Assembly: GCF_003851685.1 (NCBI RefSeq)
Contig: NZ_CP027727.1
Location: forward strand, 124,001 to 188,000
Length of the DNA stretch: 64,000 nt
From: Pseudomonas sp. R5-89-07
Lineage (GTDB): Bacteria > Pseudomonadota > Gammaproteobacteria > Pseudomonadales > Pseudomonadaceae
Direction: 5' to 3'
Shown here: piece after piece, positions 38,562-47,437 of the stretch
Numbering within the stretch: the stretch's first letter is position 1
Layout: each line of letters starts with the position of its first letter
Position numbers and translations under genes: made by a program
The notes under the pieces: model-generated
Told to the model about the DNA's origin: nothing
What the model saw: only the letters and a program-made list of their open reading frames with translations
Database searches by the model: none

Positions 38562-40097
38562 ATGACATCCCTCGCTGCTCCCGCCCTCGAGGCCGCAGCC
38601 AAGCCCACTGCGCTCAGCCCACCGGTGTTCGGCCCGCGCATCATCATCGGTCTGGTCGGCGTGTTGCTGGCGGTGCTGGTGTCCGGTCTCAACGAGATGG
38701 TCACCAAGGTCGCCCTCGCCGATATCCGGGGTGCGCTGTACATCGGTTTTGACGAAGGCACCTGGCTGGTCGCGGCCTACACCGCCACCTCCGTGGCCGC
38801 CATGGCGTTCGCGCCGTGGTGTGCGGTCACGCTGTCGCTGCGGCGTTTCACCCTGGGCGCGATTGGCCTGTTTACCCTGCTCGGCATCCTGTGCCCGTTC
38901 GCACCGAACTACGAAAGCCTGCTGTTGCTGCGCACCGTGCAAGGCCTGGCTGGCGGCGCGTTGCCGCCGATGCTGATGACCGTGGCGCTGCGTTTCCTGC
39001 CGGCCAACGTCAAGTTGTATGGCCTTGCCGGTTACGCACTCACGGCCACCTTCGGCCCGAGCCTGGGCACGCCGCTGGCCGCGCTGTGGACCGAATACGT
39101 CGGCTGGCAATGGGCGTTCTGGCAGATCGTCGGGCCGTGCCTGCTGGCGATGGCTGCCGTCGCCTACGGCTTGCCCCAGGATCCGCTGCGCCTGGAACGC
39201 TTCAAGCAGTTCAACTGGCGTGGCCTGCTGCTGGGCTTTCCGGCGATCTGCATGCTGGTGATCGGCCTGTTGCAAGGCAACCGCCTGGACTGGTTCGAGT
39301 CGGGCCTGATCACCTTTCTGCTCAGTGGCGGTACGGTGTTGCTGGTGCTATTCCTGCTCAACGAATGGTCGCAGCCGCTGCCGTTCTTCAAGTTGCAGAT
39401 GCTCGGCCTACGCAACCTGGCGTTCGCGTTGATCGTGCTGGCTGGCGTGCTGATGGTGCTGACCTCGGTGATCATCATCCCCTCAAGTTTTCTCGCTCAG
39501 GTCCAGGGCTACCGTCCGCTGCAAACCGCGCCAGTGATGCTGCTGATGGCGCTGCCGCAGTTGATCGCGCTGCCGCTGGTGGCGGCGCTGTGCAATCTGC
39601 GCTGGGTCGATTGCCGCTGGGTGCTGGGCATTGGCCTGGGCATGCTGGTGGTGTGCTGTCTCGGCAGTTCGCACCTGACCTCGGCGTGGATTCGTGATGA
39701 TTTTTACGGTTGGTACCTGCTGCAGATCTTTGGTCAGCCGATGGCCGTTCTGCCGTTGCTGATGCTGTCCACCGGCAGCATTCAACCCATCGAAGGGCCG
39801 TTCGCCTCGGCTTGGTTCAACACTGTCAAGGGCTTGTCCGCCGTGATCGCCACCGCGGTGCTGGACACGCTGACTACCCAGCGCGGGCATTACCACTCGA
39901 CCATGCTGGTGGACCGCCTGGGCAACTCGCCGCTGGCCGACGCTGACGCGCCGGGCCTGGCGCACCGCCTGCACGAGCAGGCCGTGGTACTCACGTCTTC
40001 GGACCTGTATGTCGTCATGGCGGGCGTCGCGGTGGCGTTGATCCTGCTGATTTTCTGGATGCCCACGCGGATTTTTCCGCCTCGCGCACCGACCTGA
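38562..40097 (+). CDS. DHA2-family (EmrB/QacA) MFS drug transporter
   Basis: 511-residue inner-membrane proton antiporter with about 14 hydrophobic helices, first gene of a three-gene efflux operon. The N-terminus carries NEMVTKVALADI and FDEGTWLVAAYTATSVAAMA, close to the DHA2 pattern. It would pump drugs or aromatic acids through the adaptor and outer-membrane partners encoded next. The substrate is not deducible. The ribosome binding site is weak. The stop is 15 bases before the HlyD gene. Confidence 0.9.
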   Translation: MTSLAAPALEAAAKPTALSPPVFGPRIIIGLVGVLLAVLVSGLNEMVTKVALADIRGALYIGFDEGTWLVAAYTATSVAAMAFAPWCAVTLSLRRFTLGAIGLFTLLGILCPFAPNYESLLLLRTVQGLAGGALPPMLMTVALRFLPANVKLYGLAGYALTATFGPSLGTPLAALWTEYVGWQWAFWQIVGPCLLAMAAVAYGLPQDPLRLERFKQFNWRGLLLGFPAICMLVIGLLQGNRLDWFESGLITFLLSGGTVLLVLFLLNEWSQPLPFFKLQMLGLRNLAFALIVLAGVLMVLTSVIIIPSSFLAQVQGYRPLQTAPVMLLMALPQLIALPLVAALCNLRWVDCRWVLGIGLGMLVVCCLGSSHLTSAWIRDDFYGWYLLQIFGQPMAVLPLLMLSTGSIQPIEGPFASAWFNTVKGLSAVIATAVLDTLTTQRGHYHSTMLVDRLGNSPLADADAPGLAHRLHEQAVVLTSSDLYVVMAGVAVALILLIFWMPTRIFPPRAPT

Positions 40098-40112
40098 CCC
40101 CAAGGATTTCTC

Positions 40113-41171
40113 ATGAAACGCAAAGACAAAATTGCCGTCTCCGTCATCGCTGTATTTGCCGTGGGCGTGCTGGTGTACCTGGTTGCGCCGGGCATCTTCG
40201 GCAGCCAGCGCCAGACCACCAACGACGCCTTCGTCGCCGCCGACTTCACCCTGGTCGCCCCTCGCGTAGCCGGCTTCATCAAGGAAGTGCTGGTGGAAGA
40301 CAACCAGCGTGTCAAAGCCGGCCAGTTACTGGCGCTGATCGACGATCGCGATTTTCGCGCCGCCGCCCAAGCCGCCGACGCCGACACCCTGGTCGCCCAG
40401 GCCCAGCTGAAAAACGCCACCGCGACCCTGGAGCGCCAAAGCTCGGTGATCGCCCAGGCCCAGGCTACCGTGGCGGCGGATCGCGCCGAAGTGGCGTTTG
40501 CCGAACACGAACTGAACCGCTACAACCACCTCGCTGGCGTCGGCGCGGGCACTGTGCAGAACGCCCAGCAAGCCAAGACCCGTATCGACCAGGCCACCGC
40601 GCGCCTGGCCAAATCCACGGCGGTGCTGGCAGCCGAACGCAAGCAAGTGGAAATTCTCACGGCCCAGCGTGACGCCGCTGAGGGGGGGTTGAAGCGCACA
40701 CAAGCCGCGCTGGAGATGGCCAGTTATCAGCTGTCTTACACACGCATCGTCGCGCCGGTGGACGGCATGGTCGGTGAGCGTGCGGTGCGGGTTGGCGCCT
40801 ATGTCACGCCGGGCAGCAAGATTCTCGCCGTGGTGCCGCTGGCCGAAGCCTATGTGGTGGCCAATTTTCAGGAGACACAACTGTCCCACATGCAGGCCGG
40901 CCAGGCTGTGCAGGTGCGGGTCGACAGCCTCGATGGCGAGGTGCTCGACGGCCACCTGGAAAGCCTGGCGCCGGCCACCGGAGTGACCTTTGCCTCGGTC
41001 AAACCGGACAACGCCACCGGTAACTTCACCAAGGTGGTGCAGCGTATTCCGGTGAAGATTGTGCTTGAGCCGAACCAGCCGCTCACCGAACGCCTGCGGG
41101 TCGGTATGTCGGTAGAAGCCAGCGTCGACACCCATGCTGGCGCGCAACACGCTGAGGTGGCCCAACAATGA
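40113..41171 (+). CDS. EmrA/HlyD-family periplasmic adaptor
   Basis: 352 residues with an N-terminal membrane anchor (about 7-27, VSVIAVFAVGVLVYLVAPGI), a lipoyl half (TLVAPRVAGFIKEVLVEDNQ), a coiled coil of Ala/Gln-rich helices (about 90-210) and the returning lipoyl half (YTRIVAPVDGMVGERAVRVG). It bridges the MFS pump and the outer-membrane channel. AAGGA lies 7 bases before the ATG. The stop overlaps the next start in ATGA, so translation is coupled. Confidence 0.92.
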   Translation: MKRKDKIAVSVIAVFAVGVLVYLVAPGIFGSQRQTTNDAFVAADFTLVAPRVAGFIKEVLVEDNQRVKAGQLLALIDDRDFRAAAQAADADTLVAQAQLKNATATLERQSSVIAQAQATVAADRAEVAFAEHELNRYNHLAGVGAGTVQNAQQAKTRIDQATARLAKSTAVLAAERKQVEILTAQRDAAEGGLKRTQAALEMASYQLSYTRIVAPVDGMVGERAVRVGAYVTPGSKILAVVPLAEAYVVANFQETQLSHMQAGQAVQVRVDSLDGEVLDGHLESLAPATGVTFASVKPDNATGNFTKVVQRIPVKIVLEPNQPLTERLRVGMSVEASVDTHAGAQHAEVAQQ

Positions 41172-42604
41172 GACACCTCGCCTGGCTCACCCTGAGCCTG
41201 ATCAGCTTGAGCGCCTGCACGGTCGGCCCGGATTTCCAGCGGCCACAAGGCCCGCAGATGGCCCAATGGAGTGAGCCGCAGGGGCGTCAGGCGGCCAGCC
41301 GCGCCAACAGCGACCCGTTGCAGGAGCGCTGGTGGGACGTGTTCCACGACGAGCAGTTGTCGGCCCTCACACGCCGTGCTCTGAGCGATAACCTCGACCT
41401 GAAACTGGCCAGCAGCCGCCTGCAACAAAGCCGTGCCGTGCGCCAGGTGACCACCGCCGAGCGCTATCCGAGCCTCGATGCCGGCGGCGCCTACCAGCGT
41501 AAGCGCAACAGTGGCAAAGGCTTGAGCGACCCCTCCGGCGAGAACGGCCGCGCTGCGTTCAACCAATGGGACATGGGCTTTTCCGCCGCCTGGGAGCTGG
41601 ATTTCTGGGGCCGGGTCAAGCGCGAGACCGAAGCCGCCGACGCCACCCTGGAAGTCGCGGAAAACGACCGCCGCGCCGTGTTGCTGTCGGTGCTGGCCGA
41701 GACCGCCCAGGACTACATCCAACTGCGTGGCGTACAGAACACCCGAGCCGTCACCGAGCAAAACCTCGACGTCGCCCGCCACAGCCTCAAGCTCTCGCAA
41801 CTGCGCCTGGCCGACGGCGTGGCGACGGACCTGGACGTGGCCGAAGCCGCCGCCCAGGTCGCCGCCATCGAAGCGCGCCTGCCGGATTTGCAACAGCGCC
41901 AGGACCAATTGATCAACGCCCTGAGCCTGCTGATGGGCGAACCACCGCAGGCCCTGCACGCGCAACTGTCCAAGGACGCCGCCGTGCCGCAGACCCAGCG
42001 CCAGGTCGCTATCGGCCTGCCGTCGGAGCTGGCCGAGCGCCGCCCGGACATCCGCCAGGCCGAGGCCCGCCTGCACGCCGCCACCGCCAGCATCGGCGTG
42101 GCCAAGGGTGATTTCTACCCACGCATTACCCTGTCCGGCAGCCTCGGCTCCCAGGCCATGCAACTCTCGGATTTCGGCTCCTGGGGCTCGCGCGCCTTGG
42201 CCTTCGGCCCGCAATTGAGCCTGCCGCTGTTCAACGGCGGGCGCCTGCAAGGCATGGTGGATCTGCGCGAAGCCCAGCAGCAGGAAGCGGCGCTGGCCTA
42301 CCAGCAAACCGTGCTGCGCGCCTGGCATGAAATCGACGATCAGTTGACCCGCTACAACGCCAGCCAACTGCGCCGCGACAGCCTCGCCGAAGCCGTGCGC
42401 CAGAACCAGATCGCCCTGACCACCGCGCAACACCAGTACGTCGAAGGCGTGGCGGACTTCGTCAACGTGCTCACTGTGCAAAGCGCGCTGCTGGCGACTC
42501 AGGAACAGTGGGTGGAAAGCTCTACCGGTGTGTCATTGGCCATGGTCGGCTTGTACAAAGCCTTGGGTGGCGGCTGGGAATCGGTGTACCCGCTCAGCCT
42601 ATAA
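41168..42604 (+). CDS. NodT-family outer-membrane efflux lipoprotein
   Basis: 478 residues. The signal peptide ends in the lipobox LSAC with Cys17, then VGPDFQRP typical of the family. Two OEP repeats follow, with coiled-coil helices and the conserved ERRPDIRQAEARLHAATA. It completes the tripartite pump. Its stop is only 5 bases from the hipA stop on the opposite strand, so the two transcripts meet head on, with no room for a separate terminator. Confidence 0.92.
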   Translation: MRHLAWLTLSLISLSACTVGPDFQRPQGPQMAQWSEPQGRQAASRANSDPLQERWWDVFHDEQLSALTRRALSDNLDLKLASSRLQQSRAVRQVTTAERYPSLDAGGAYQRKRNSGKGLSDPSGENGRAAFNQWDMGFSAAWELDFWGRVKRETEAADATLEVAENDRRAVLLSVLAETAQDYIQLRGVQNTRAVTEQNLDVARHSLKLSQLRLADGVATDLDVAEAAAQVAAIEARLPDLQQRQDQLINALSLLMGEPPQALHAQLSKDAAVPQTQRQVAIGLPSELAERRPDIRQAEARLHAATASIGVAKGDFYPRITLSGSLGSQAMQLSDFGSWGSRALAFGPQLSLPLFNGGRLQGMVDLREAQQQEAALAYQQTVLRAWHEIDDQLTRYNASQLRRDSLAEAVRQNQIALTTAQHQYVEGVADFVNVLTVQSALLATQEQWVESSTGVSLAMVGLYKALGGGWESVYPLSL

Positions 42605-42609
42605 CGCGT

Positions 42610-43839
42610 CTACGACGCCGGTCTGAGCGCCGATTCGAACCGGGTGCATACCGTAGAAAGCATGCTGGCATCGGCACCGCTGCAGCCTGCCGCTTCAAAA
42701 AAACCGGAGGCTTCTCGCACGACGGCATAGACGTCAGTGACGATGGATCTTGCTTCATCCGTCCCCAACCCAAAGCGCTCGGGCGTACTCAGCAAATTGC
42801 TGATAGACGATACCCTTCCCTCATTCCCGATGATGAGCGCCTGCAAGCCTAGCTGCGTTGGGTGGGGCAGCACGTCGAATACTGGCGCAAGGGAGTAGCT
42901 CGACGAGTTGGTCAAAAGTAGTCCGGTTTGTTTCAGGTGGTCGTCGCTATTTCCGATGAGCACATTGAACGCCATACGCCGGTAAAGCTCACGCATGTCG
43001 AGCGTTGCATCGTCGCTGACCTTCTTCAAAACGTCCGCGATTCTGGAATAGGAAACATCACTATCAACCGCGCCAACGCGCATTCTCGGCTTCTCGACGC
43101 TCACCAAAGAGTTACAGCTGACATAGTGCTCGCGCCCCGTTCCTTCATGCCGGTCAAAACGCTCGACCATCAACACCGGTCTGCCGGCTACCTCGACCAA
43201 CTTGTGCCCCGCTGCCGGTAGACCCGCCGCGTTCGCCATTTGCAGGCTGGCAAATTCAGCACGGGGCTGATCGAAAACATCGTCGCTGCGGCCGAACTTG
43301 GCAATCCATTCCTTACCTTCATGGGTCACGGTGACCTTGGGTCTGGCGCCGCCCATGGAGCTTCCGAACTCGAATAGCCGTGCGATTTCCGCAGGGAGGT
43401 CCACATCGCCTTTCTCCACTTGATCGAGGCCCACCATGATTTTTTCGAGATCTTCAAATCGTGGCGGCTGATGCAGGGTAGGTAACAGATGGCGCGAAGC
43501 ACTGAAAAGCAGGCAACCAACCCCGGCACCCCGCGAGGCAAGCAGCCATTCGATGTCGTTTTGCGGATGCTGTTTGTGGGTGGCCAGCAGAACACGCCGA
43601 CCCCAATTGTCCGGAGTGGCGTCGTCAAGCACCCCAAACATGCGCGTGGAGGAATACTGGTTGGGGGTCAGTGGCAAATTCAGCGGGTCAATCGCGAATG
43701 CGTTGGGCCGTGCGAGCCAGCTGTTCGCGTACCGAAAAACGAACCCGCTCCCGTACATGGCCACTTCACCGACGGGAACCGGATCACCGATTGAGTGAGC
43801 CGAAAAAACAAATGCATTACCAATCGGCTTCCAGGACAT
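42610..43839 (-). CDS. hipA: HipA-family serine/threonine kinase toxin
   Basis: 409 residues, close to E. coli HipA in length. Visible elements are the N-terminal subdomain with GSGFVFRYANSWL, the glycine-rich SSMGGARPKV, the catalytic loop LIGNSDDHLKQTGLL with its Asp, and the metal-binding region LAPVFDVLPHP. HipA kinases phosphorylate a translation factor such as glutamyl-tRNA synthetase and induce dormancy; the exact target here is inferred from the family only. The ATG at 43839 has AGGAG 7 bases upstream. It overlaps hipB by 23 bases. Confidence 0.92.
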   Translation of the reverse strand: MSWKPIGNAFVFSAHSIGDPVPVGEVAMYGSGFVFRYANSWLARPNAFAIDPLNLPLTPNQYSSTRMFGVLDDATPDNWGRRVLLATHKQHPQNDIEWLLASRGAGVGCLLFSASRHLLPTLHQPPRFEDLEKIMVGLDQVEKGDVDLPAEIARLFEFGSSMGGARPKVTVTHEGKEWIAKFGRSDDVFDQPRAEFASLQMANAAGLPAAGHKLVEVAGRPVLMVERFDRHEGTGREHYVSCNSLVSVEKPRMRVGAVDSDVSYSRIADVLKKVSDDATLDMRELYRRMAFNVLIGNSDDHLKQTGLLLTNSSSYSLAPVFDVLPHPTQLGLQALIIGNEGRVSSISNLLSTPERFGLGTDEARSIVTDVYAVVREASGFFEAAGCSGADASMLSTVCTRFESALRPAS

Positions 43840-44176
43840 GAGGGTCTCCTTCTGTGCGAATTCGGTCAGGCTCACGGGCGAGGCTCAGGGTAATCCCCAC
43901 CTGGTCAAGGTCTGGCGATGCGATGCTCGCCATCCCTTCCTCCAGGTCCATCGCGCTGAGCACATTCATCAGTACACCGAGGGACACGCCGGCTTCTCCC
44001 TGTCGCAGCCGCTGATACGTCTGCCGGGTGATGCCCGCGCGACTGCATATCGTGGAAATCTTCAGCCGACGACGAATGCGGGCTATTTCGATACCGTTTC
44101 CGATGCCTTTCATCAGCTCATCGCTTCGCTCTGAGATGTACCCTTTGTGGGCGTTGGGCTTTTTAGCGGACTGCAT
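43817..44176 (-). CDS. hipB: HipB-like antitoxin with XRE-type DNA-binding domain
   Basis: 119 residues. The helix-turn-helix is at about 27-85 (IEIARIRRRLKISTICSRAG, ITRQTYQRLRQGEAGVSL). The C-terminal tail (about 90-119) probably contacts the kinase. As usual the antitoxin gene comes first, and its end overlaps hipA so that it is made before or with the toxin. A dyad just upstream of the start codon is a likely autorepression site. Confidence 0.88.
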   Translation of the reverse strand: MQSAKKPNAHKGYISERSDELMKGIGNGIEIARIRRRLKISTICSRAGITRQTYQRLRQGEAGVSLGVLMNVLSAMDLEEGMASIASPDLDQVGITLSLAREPDRIRTEGDPHVLEADW

Positions 44177-44215
44177 GATATATCAACCTTTAATTGGCTA
44201 AAGGTAACTTATATC
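44177..44215 (-). promoter_or_regulatory. Dyad operator upstream of hipBA
   Basis: GATATATCAACCTTTA, a 6-base centre, then TAAAGGTAACTTATATC make an inverted repeat with arms GATATA...CCTTTA on both sides. It touches the hipB start codon and overlaps its ribosome binding site. This is the expected place for a HipB operator, although it is not the TATCC-N8-GGATA form of E. coli. Confidence 0.6.
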
Positions 44216-44271
44216 ATCCATATTGTTTAATCCAGCTTGAGAAATATCCAGCTCAATGCGAATGCCAGTCC

Positions 44272-44372
44272 CTGTAGGAGCGAGCTTGCTCGCGAAAGCC
44301 TTCCAGGCAACGCGTTCATTCAGGGTAGACGCGCAGGCCCTGAGTTCTTCGCGAGCAAGCTCGCTCCTACAG
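44272..44372. repeat. REP doublet, CTGTAGGAGCGAGCTTGCTCGCG family
   Basis: CTGTAGGAGCGAGCTTGCTC and its inverted partner GAGCAAGCTCGCTCCTACAG enclose about 60 bases. This is a second REP family, different from the GTGGGAGGGGG elements. Another copy is at 55370-55471. Confidence 0.9.
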
Positions 44373-44395
44373 AGAAGCATTCGGCTCAATGCGAT

Positions 44396-45100
44396 CTAAG
44401 GGTTCTGCAAGAACACCACATACCCCCGAAACCACTCGCTCCCCTGCAAATACCCCGGCGCTTGCCAGTCCCCGTCCTGAATCAGGCCAACCTTGAACGG
44501 CACGCCCAGCCGGTTCATCCGGGGCAGATACGCGGCGTAGTCGGGAATGCTGTGGCGCCCTTGATAGGTTTGCACCACCACTTCATCCACCACGCCCTTG
44601 AGCTGGGCGATGGCGGCGGGGTCGGCGTTGCTGCTCCAGTCCATCAGGCCGGTGATGCTCAGGCGCAGGTCAGCCGGCAGGCGGTGGCGCAGGTCGCGCA
44701 GAAAGGCGGCGTATTCGTGCAGGTATTGGGTGCGGGCGTCGAAGTCGATCTGGATGCCGACCACCGGGTTGCCCGCCTCACGCCAGCGTTGCACCTGGCC
44801 GAGCAGTTGGGTGTAGACCTGCTCTGGCCATCGCAGGGTGTGGGCGCGGTACACCACCCAGACGTCGCCCTGGGTGATACGCGGCACGCTCATGCCCTGG
44901 GCGATCAGGCGCACACCGCGTTGCGGGGCGCGGCGGGTGGAGTTGATCTGGCCCTGAAGGATGTACAGGGTCCTGGCCTGTTTGATTACCGGCTGGGGCG
45001 CGACGCCGCTCCACAGCCAGAAGGCGTCGTAGTCGCGGGCGTCAACGGCGCCAAAGGCCGGGCTTGCCAGCAACAGCAGGCCCAGCCACAGGGTTTTCAC
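44396..45100 (-). CDS. DUF3142-like exported protein
   Basis: 234 residues with a signal peptide (about 1-17, LWLGLLLLASPAFG). Segments such as VVGIQIDFDARTQYLHEYAA and ITGLMDWSS suggest a TIM-barrel, glycosidase-like fold as proposed for DUF3142, but no activity can be claimed. The GTG start forms a GTGA overlap with the preceding gene, so it is translated with it; a longer start at 45127 would run into that gene and spoil the signal peptide. It is the last gene of a two-gene unit. Confidence 0.75.
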   Translation of the reverse strand: MKTLWLGLLLLASPAFGAVDARDYDAFWLWSGVAPQPVIKQARTLYILQGQINSTRRAPQRGVRLIAQGMSVPRITQGDVWVVYRAHTLRWPEQVYTQLLGQVQRWREAGNPVVGIQIDFDARTQYLHEYAAFLRDLRHRLPADLRLSITGLMDWSSNADPAAIAQLKGVVDEVVVQTYQGRHSIPDYAAYLPRMNRLGVPFKVGLIQDGDWQAPGYLQGSEWFRGYVVFLQNP

Positions 45101-47259
45101 CAGTAGTACTGCAGCGACTTGCCCCACTGGCTATCGGCGAAACTGGTCTTGAGCTGGCGGAACCAGCCCTTGCGCACGGCGGGTGCCACATCTTCGCCGC
45201 CGCAGCTGTTGTAGCCGGCCGGCGCGTAGCAATTGATCGCGCGGAACAGCGCGTAGGCCTTGTCGGTTTTCGCGGCCTTGGGGTTGGCAATCACCTGCTT
45301 GTAGCCATCCAGGCGCGAGAAGGTTTCACCTTTGAAATCCGAGGCGGTGCCGCCAAGGCTGCCGGTGGCGCGGGCTTGTTCCAGCGGCATGCCGTCCAGG
45401 CCATTGCGCAGGATGAATTCACCCAGGCAGTTGAGGGCCTGCGGATTCTTTGCCTCGCTCTGCAAGTTCGCGGCGGTTTGCGCGATGCTGGGACAGGCGT
45501 AGCCGGATTCGGCTTTATCACCGTTCCACTGGAACAGCGTCAGGCTTTGCCCGCTGCTGTAGGTGTAACCCAGGCTGGTACCAAGTTTGTCTTCAGACAG
45601 CGAGGCTTGCTTGAGGTCGTCGGCGAATGTGGCGAACTGGCCATGCAGCAGGTCCTTGTAGAGCAGCACGAATTGCGCGGTCTGGCGTTCAGTCGGGTCG
45701 CTGGCCTTGGCGATCTGCTGGCGCAACAGGTCGGGCCCGGCGACGTTGCGCAGCAGGATGTAGCGCACCTGCCTGGCACTGATCGGCGAGTCGGCGGCGA
45801 ATACCTTGGCCAGCTGGCCGCTGCGCTCGTAGTTCATCGCCAGCGCCAGCTCCAGTTGGTCGCGTTGCAGCGGTTGCTTGGCCAGCGGCAGCAGCTGCAG
45901 CCACAGTGATTCGGCGCCTTTCCAGTCTTGCTTGGCTTCCAGGGCCAGGGCGCGCAGGGTTTGCTGGCTGAAGGCAAAGTAATCCAGGTTCGACGGCACG
46001 TCCGTCGGCAGGTGCTTGAGCGCAGCGTCGGGTTGATGCTCCACGTACAGGGCGTACGCCGCCTGCAGGTAGTCGAACAGGGCCGGCTCGTTGGCAAAGG
46101 TGCTCTTTTGCTTGTCGAGGTCTTCGCGGCTCAACAGCGGCGGGGTGTGAGCGCGCATGGCCATCAGGTCGTTGACCAGTTGCAGCATCGGGCTGTTCGC
46201 CGCCGAATTGCGGGCCATCAGCAACTTGAGGTCGGCTTCTTCCACCAACGCGTCCACGTCGACATTGCGCTGGGCGTCGGTGGCTTTGGTGAACTGCCAG
46301 GTGAAGTCCTCGGCGAGCTTGGTCTGGTCATTCGCCAACCAATGCACGCGGCGCAGCAGGCCACGGGCGGACGCTAAGTAAGCGCCCTGTGGGTAAGTTT
46401 TCAGGTAACCGAGAAAGCCTTCTTCGGCGTCGCTCAGTGCGGACTTATCCACCTGCTCGCGCTGGGGCATGCCGTATTCGTCGAACGCTTCGGCCTGGGC
46501 CTGGTTCAGCGAGGTGCGCGCGGTCATGTACAGCGCAGTTTCCTTCAGCCAGGGCACCTCGCTGGTCGAGGCGGCGGCGAAACCGCGCTCGGCGTCACCG
46601 AAGCGGCCGCCGTAGAAATCAGCGGCGGCCTGCAAATACGTGCGAAACAGTTGGGCGTTGGCCGAAGGGGTCAACTGCGCGTCCACCACCTGCGCGTCGC
46701 CGTCACAGGTGGTCAGTAGCTGTAAACGGGCCCTCACCAGCACGTCGCGCTCGGCGGGCGGCATGTCCGCTTTGATCACCTGGCCGATAAACGCGGTGGC
46801 GCTGTCGTCATCATTGCTGCGGCAGCGGCTGCCTTCGCCACTGAGGAAGGCTTGGCCTGCGGTGGTGTAGTCCTCACGCTTGATGCCCAGCGGCTGAAGC
46901 AGGGTGTCGAGTTCGGCGGTGCGGGAATCGTCGGCTTGGTTATCCGGTTCATCCTCGCCGGCCGGAATCGGCACCAGGCGGTACACCGGAAACGGCACCG
47001 GGCCGAAACCCTGGGCCAGGTCGTCTTCGCCCAAGGCATTGGGCGCCAGTGGCGCGGTTTTCTTGTCGGCCAGCAACAGCCGCAGGTTGACCCGGCTGTC
47101 GTTGCCTGGGCTGAGGAAGGGCTGGTTGCTGCAGGGTTCGAGACTGTCACGCGACACCCGCCAATCGGGGTAGCACGAGTCGTCGGAACTGGCCTGGGCT
47201 GCCAGGGGAATACCGGCCAGCAGGGCCAGAGCCAGAGGTGACAGCAAACCGATGCGCAT
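45097..47259 (-). CDS. Large exported protein of unknown function, helical-repeat type
   Basis: 720 residues with a signal peptide (about 1-23, LALALLAGIPLAAQAS). The rest is Ala-, Leu- and Gln-rich helical sequence with spacing reminiscent of TPR-like repeats (for example FGDAERGFAAASTSEVPWLK and YLKTYPQGAYLASARGLLRR). Similar proteins are sometimes named YfiO-like, but this one is about three times longer than YfiO/BamD and lacks a lipobox, so I leave it unnamed. AAGGA lies a few bases before the ATG. It is coupled to the DUF3142-like gene, which suggests a shared envelope function. Confidence 0.75.
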   Translation of the reverse strand: MRIGLLSPLALALLAGIPLAAQASSDDSCYPDWRVSRDSLEPCSNQPFLSPGNDSRVNLRLLLADKKTAPLAPNALGEDDLAQGFGPVPFPVYRLVPIPAGEDEPDNQADDSRTAELDTLLQPLGIKREDYTTAGQAFLSGEGSRCRSNDDDSATAFIGQVIKADMPPAERDVLVRARLQLLTTCDGDAQVVDAQLTPSANAQLFRTYLQAAADFYGGRFGDAERGFAAASTSEVPWLKETALYMTARTSLNQAQAEAFDEYGMPQREQVDKSALSDAEEGFLGYLKTYPQGAYLASARGLLRRVHWLANDQTKLAEDFTWQFTKATDAQRNVDVDALVEEADLKLLMARNSAANSPMLQLVNDLMAMRAHTPPLLSREDLDKQKSTFANEPALFDYLQAAYALYVEHQPDAALKHLPTDVPSNLDYFAFSQQTLRALALEAKQDWKGAESLWLQLLPLAKQPLQRDQLELALAMNYERSGQLAKVFAADSPISARQVRYILLRNVAGPDLLRQQIAKASDPTERQTAQFVLLYKDLLHGQFATFADDLKQASLSEDKLGTSLGYTYSSGQSLTLFQWNGDKAESGYACPSIAQTAANLQSEAKNPQALNCLGEFILRNGLDGMPLEQARATGSLGGTASDFKGETFSRLDGYKQVIANPKAAKTDKAYALFRAINCYAPAGYNSCGGEDVAPAVRKGWFRQLKTSFADSQWGKSLQYYW

Positions 47260-47437
47260 AACGTTTCCTTGATCCTGGGTCCTTGGAGGACGGCAATCAT
47301 AGCCTGATCCGACAAGCGCTTCGGTGAAGGCCTACGCAAATTGCTGATTTGTCCGATTCCAGCAGCCAACCCAGGGCTTTTGGCCTAGAGTGGCGCTGGT
47401 GTGTGTAGGCAATCAGAGCAATGCCAGGGGAATTGAG

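Noticed and set aside
45097..47259. BamD/YfiO outer-membrane assembly lipoprotein
   Set aside because: About three times too long and without a lipobox Cys; at best distant TPR-like similarity.
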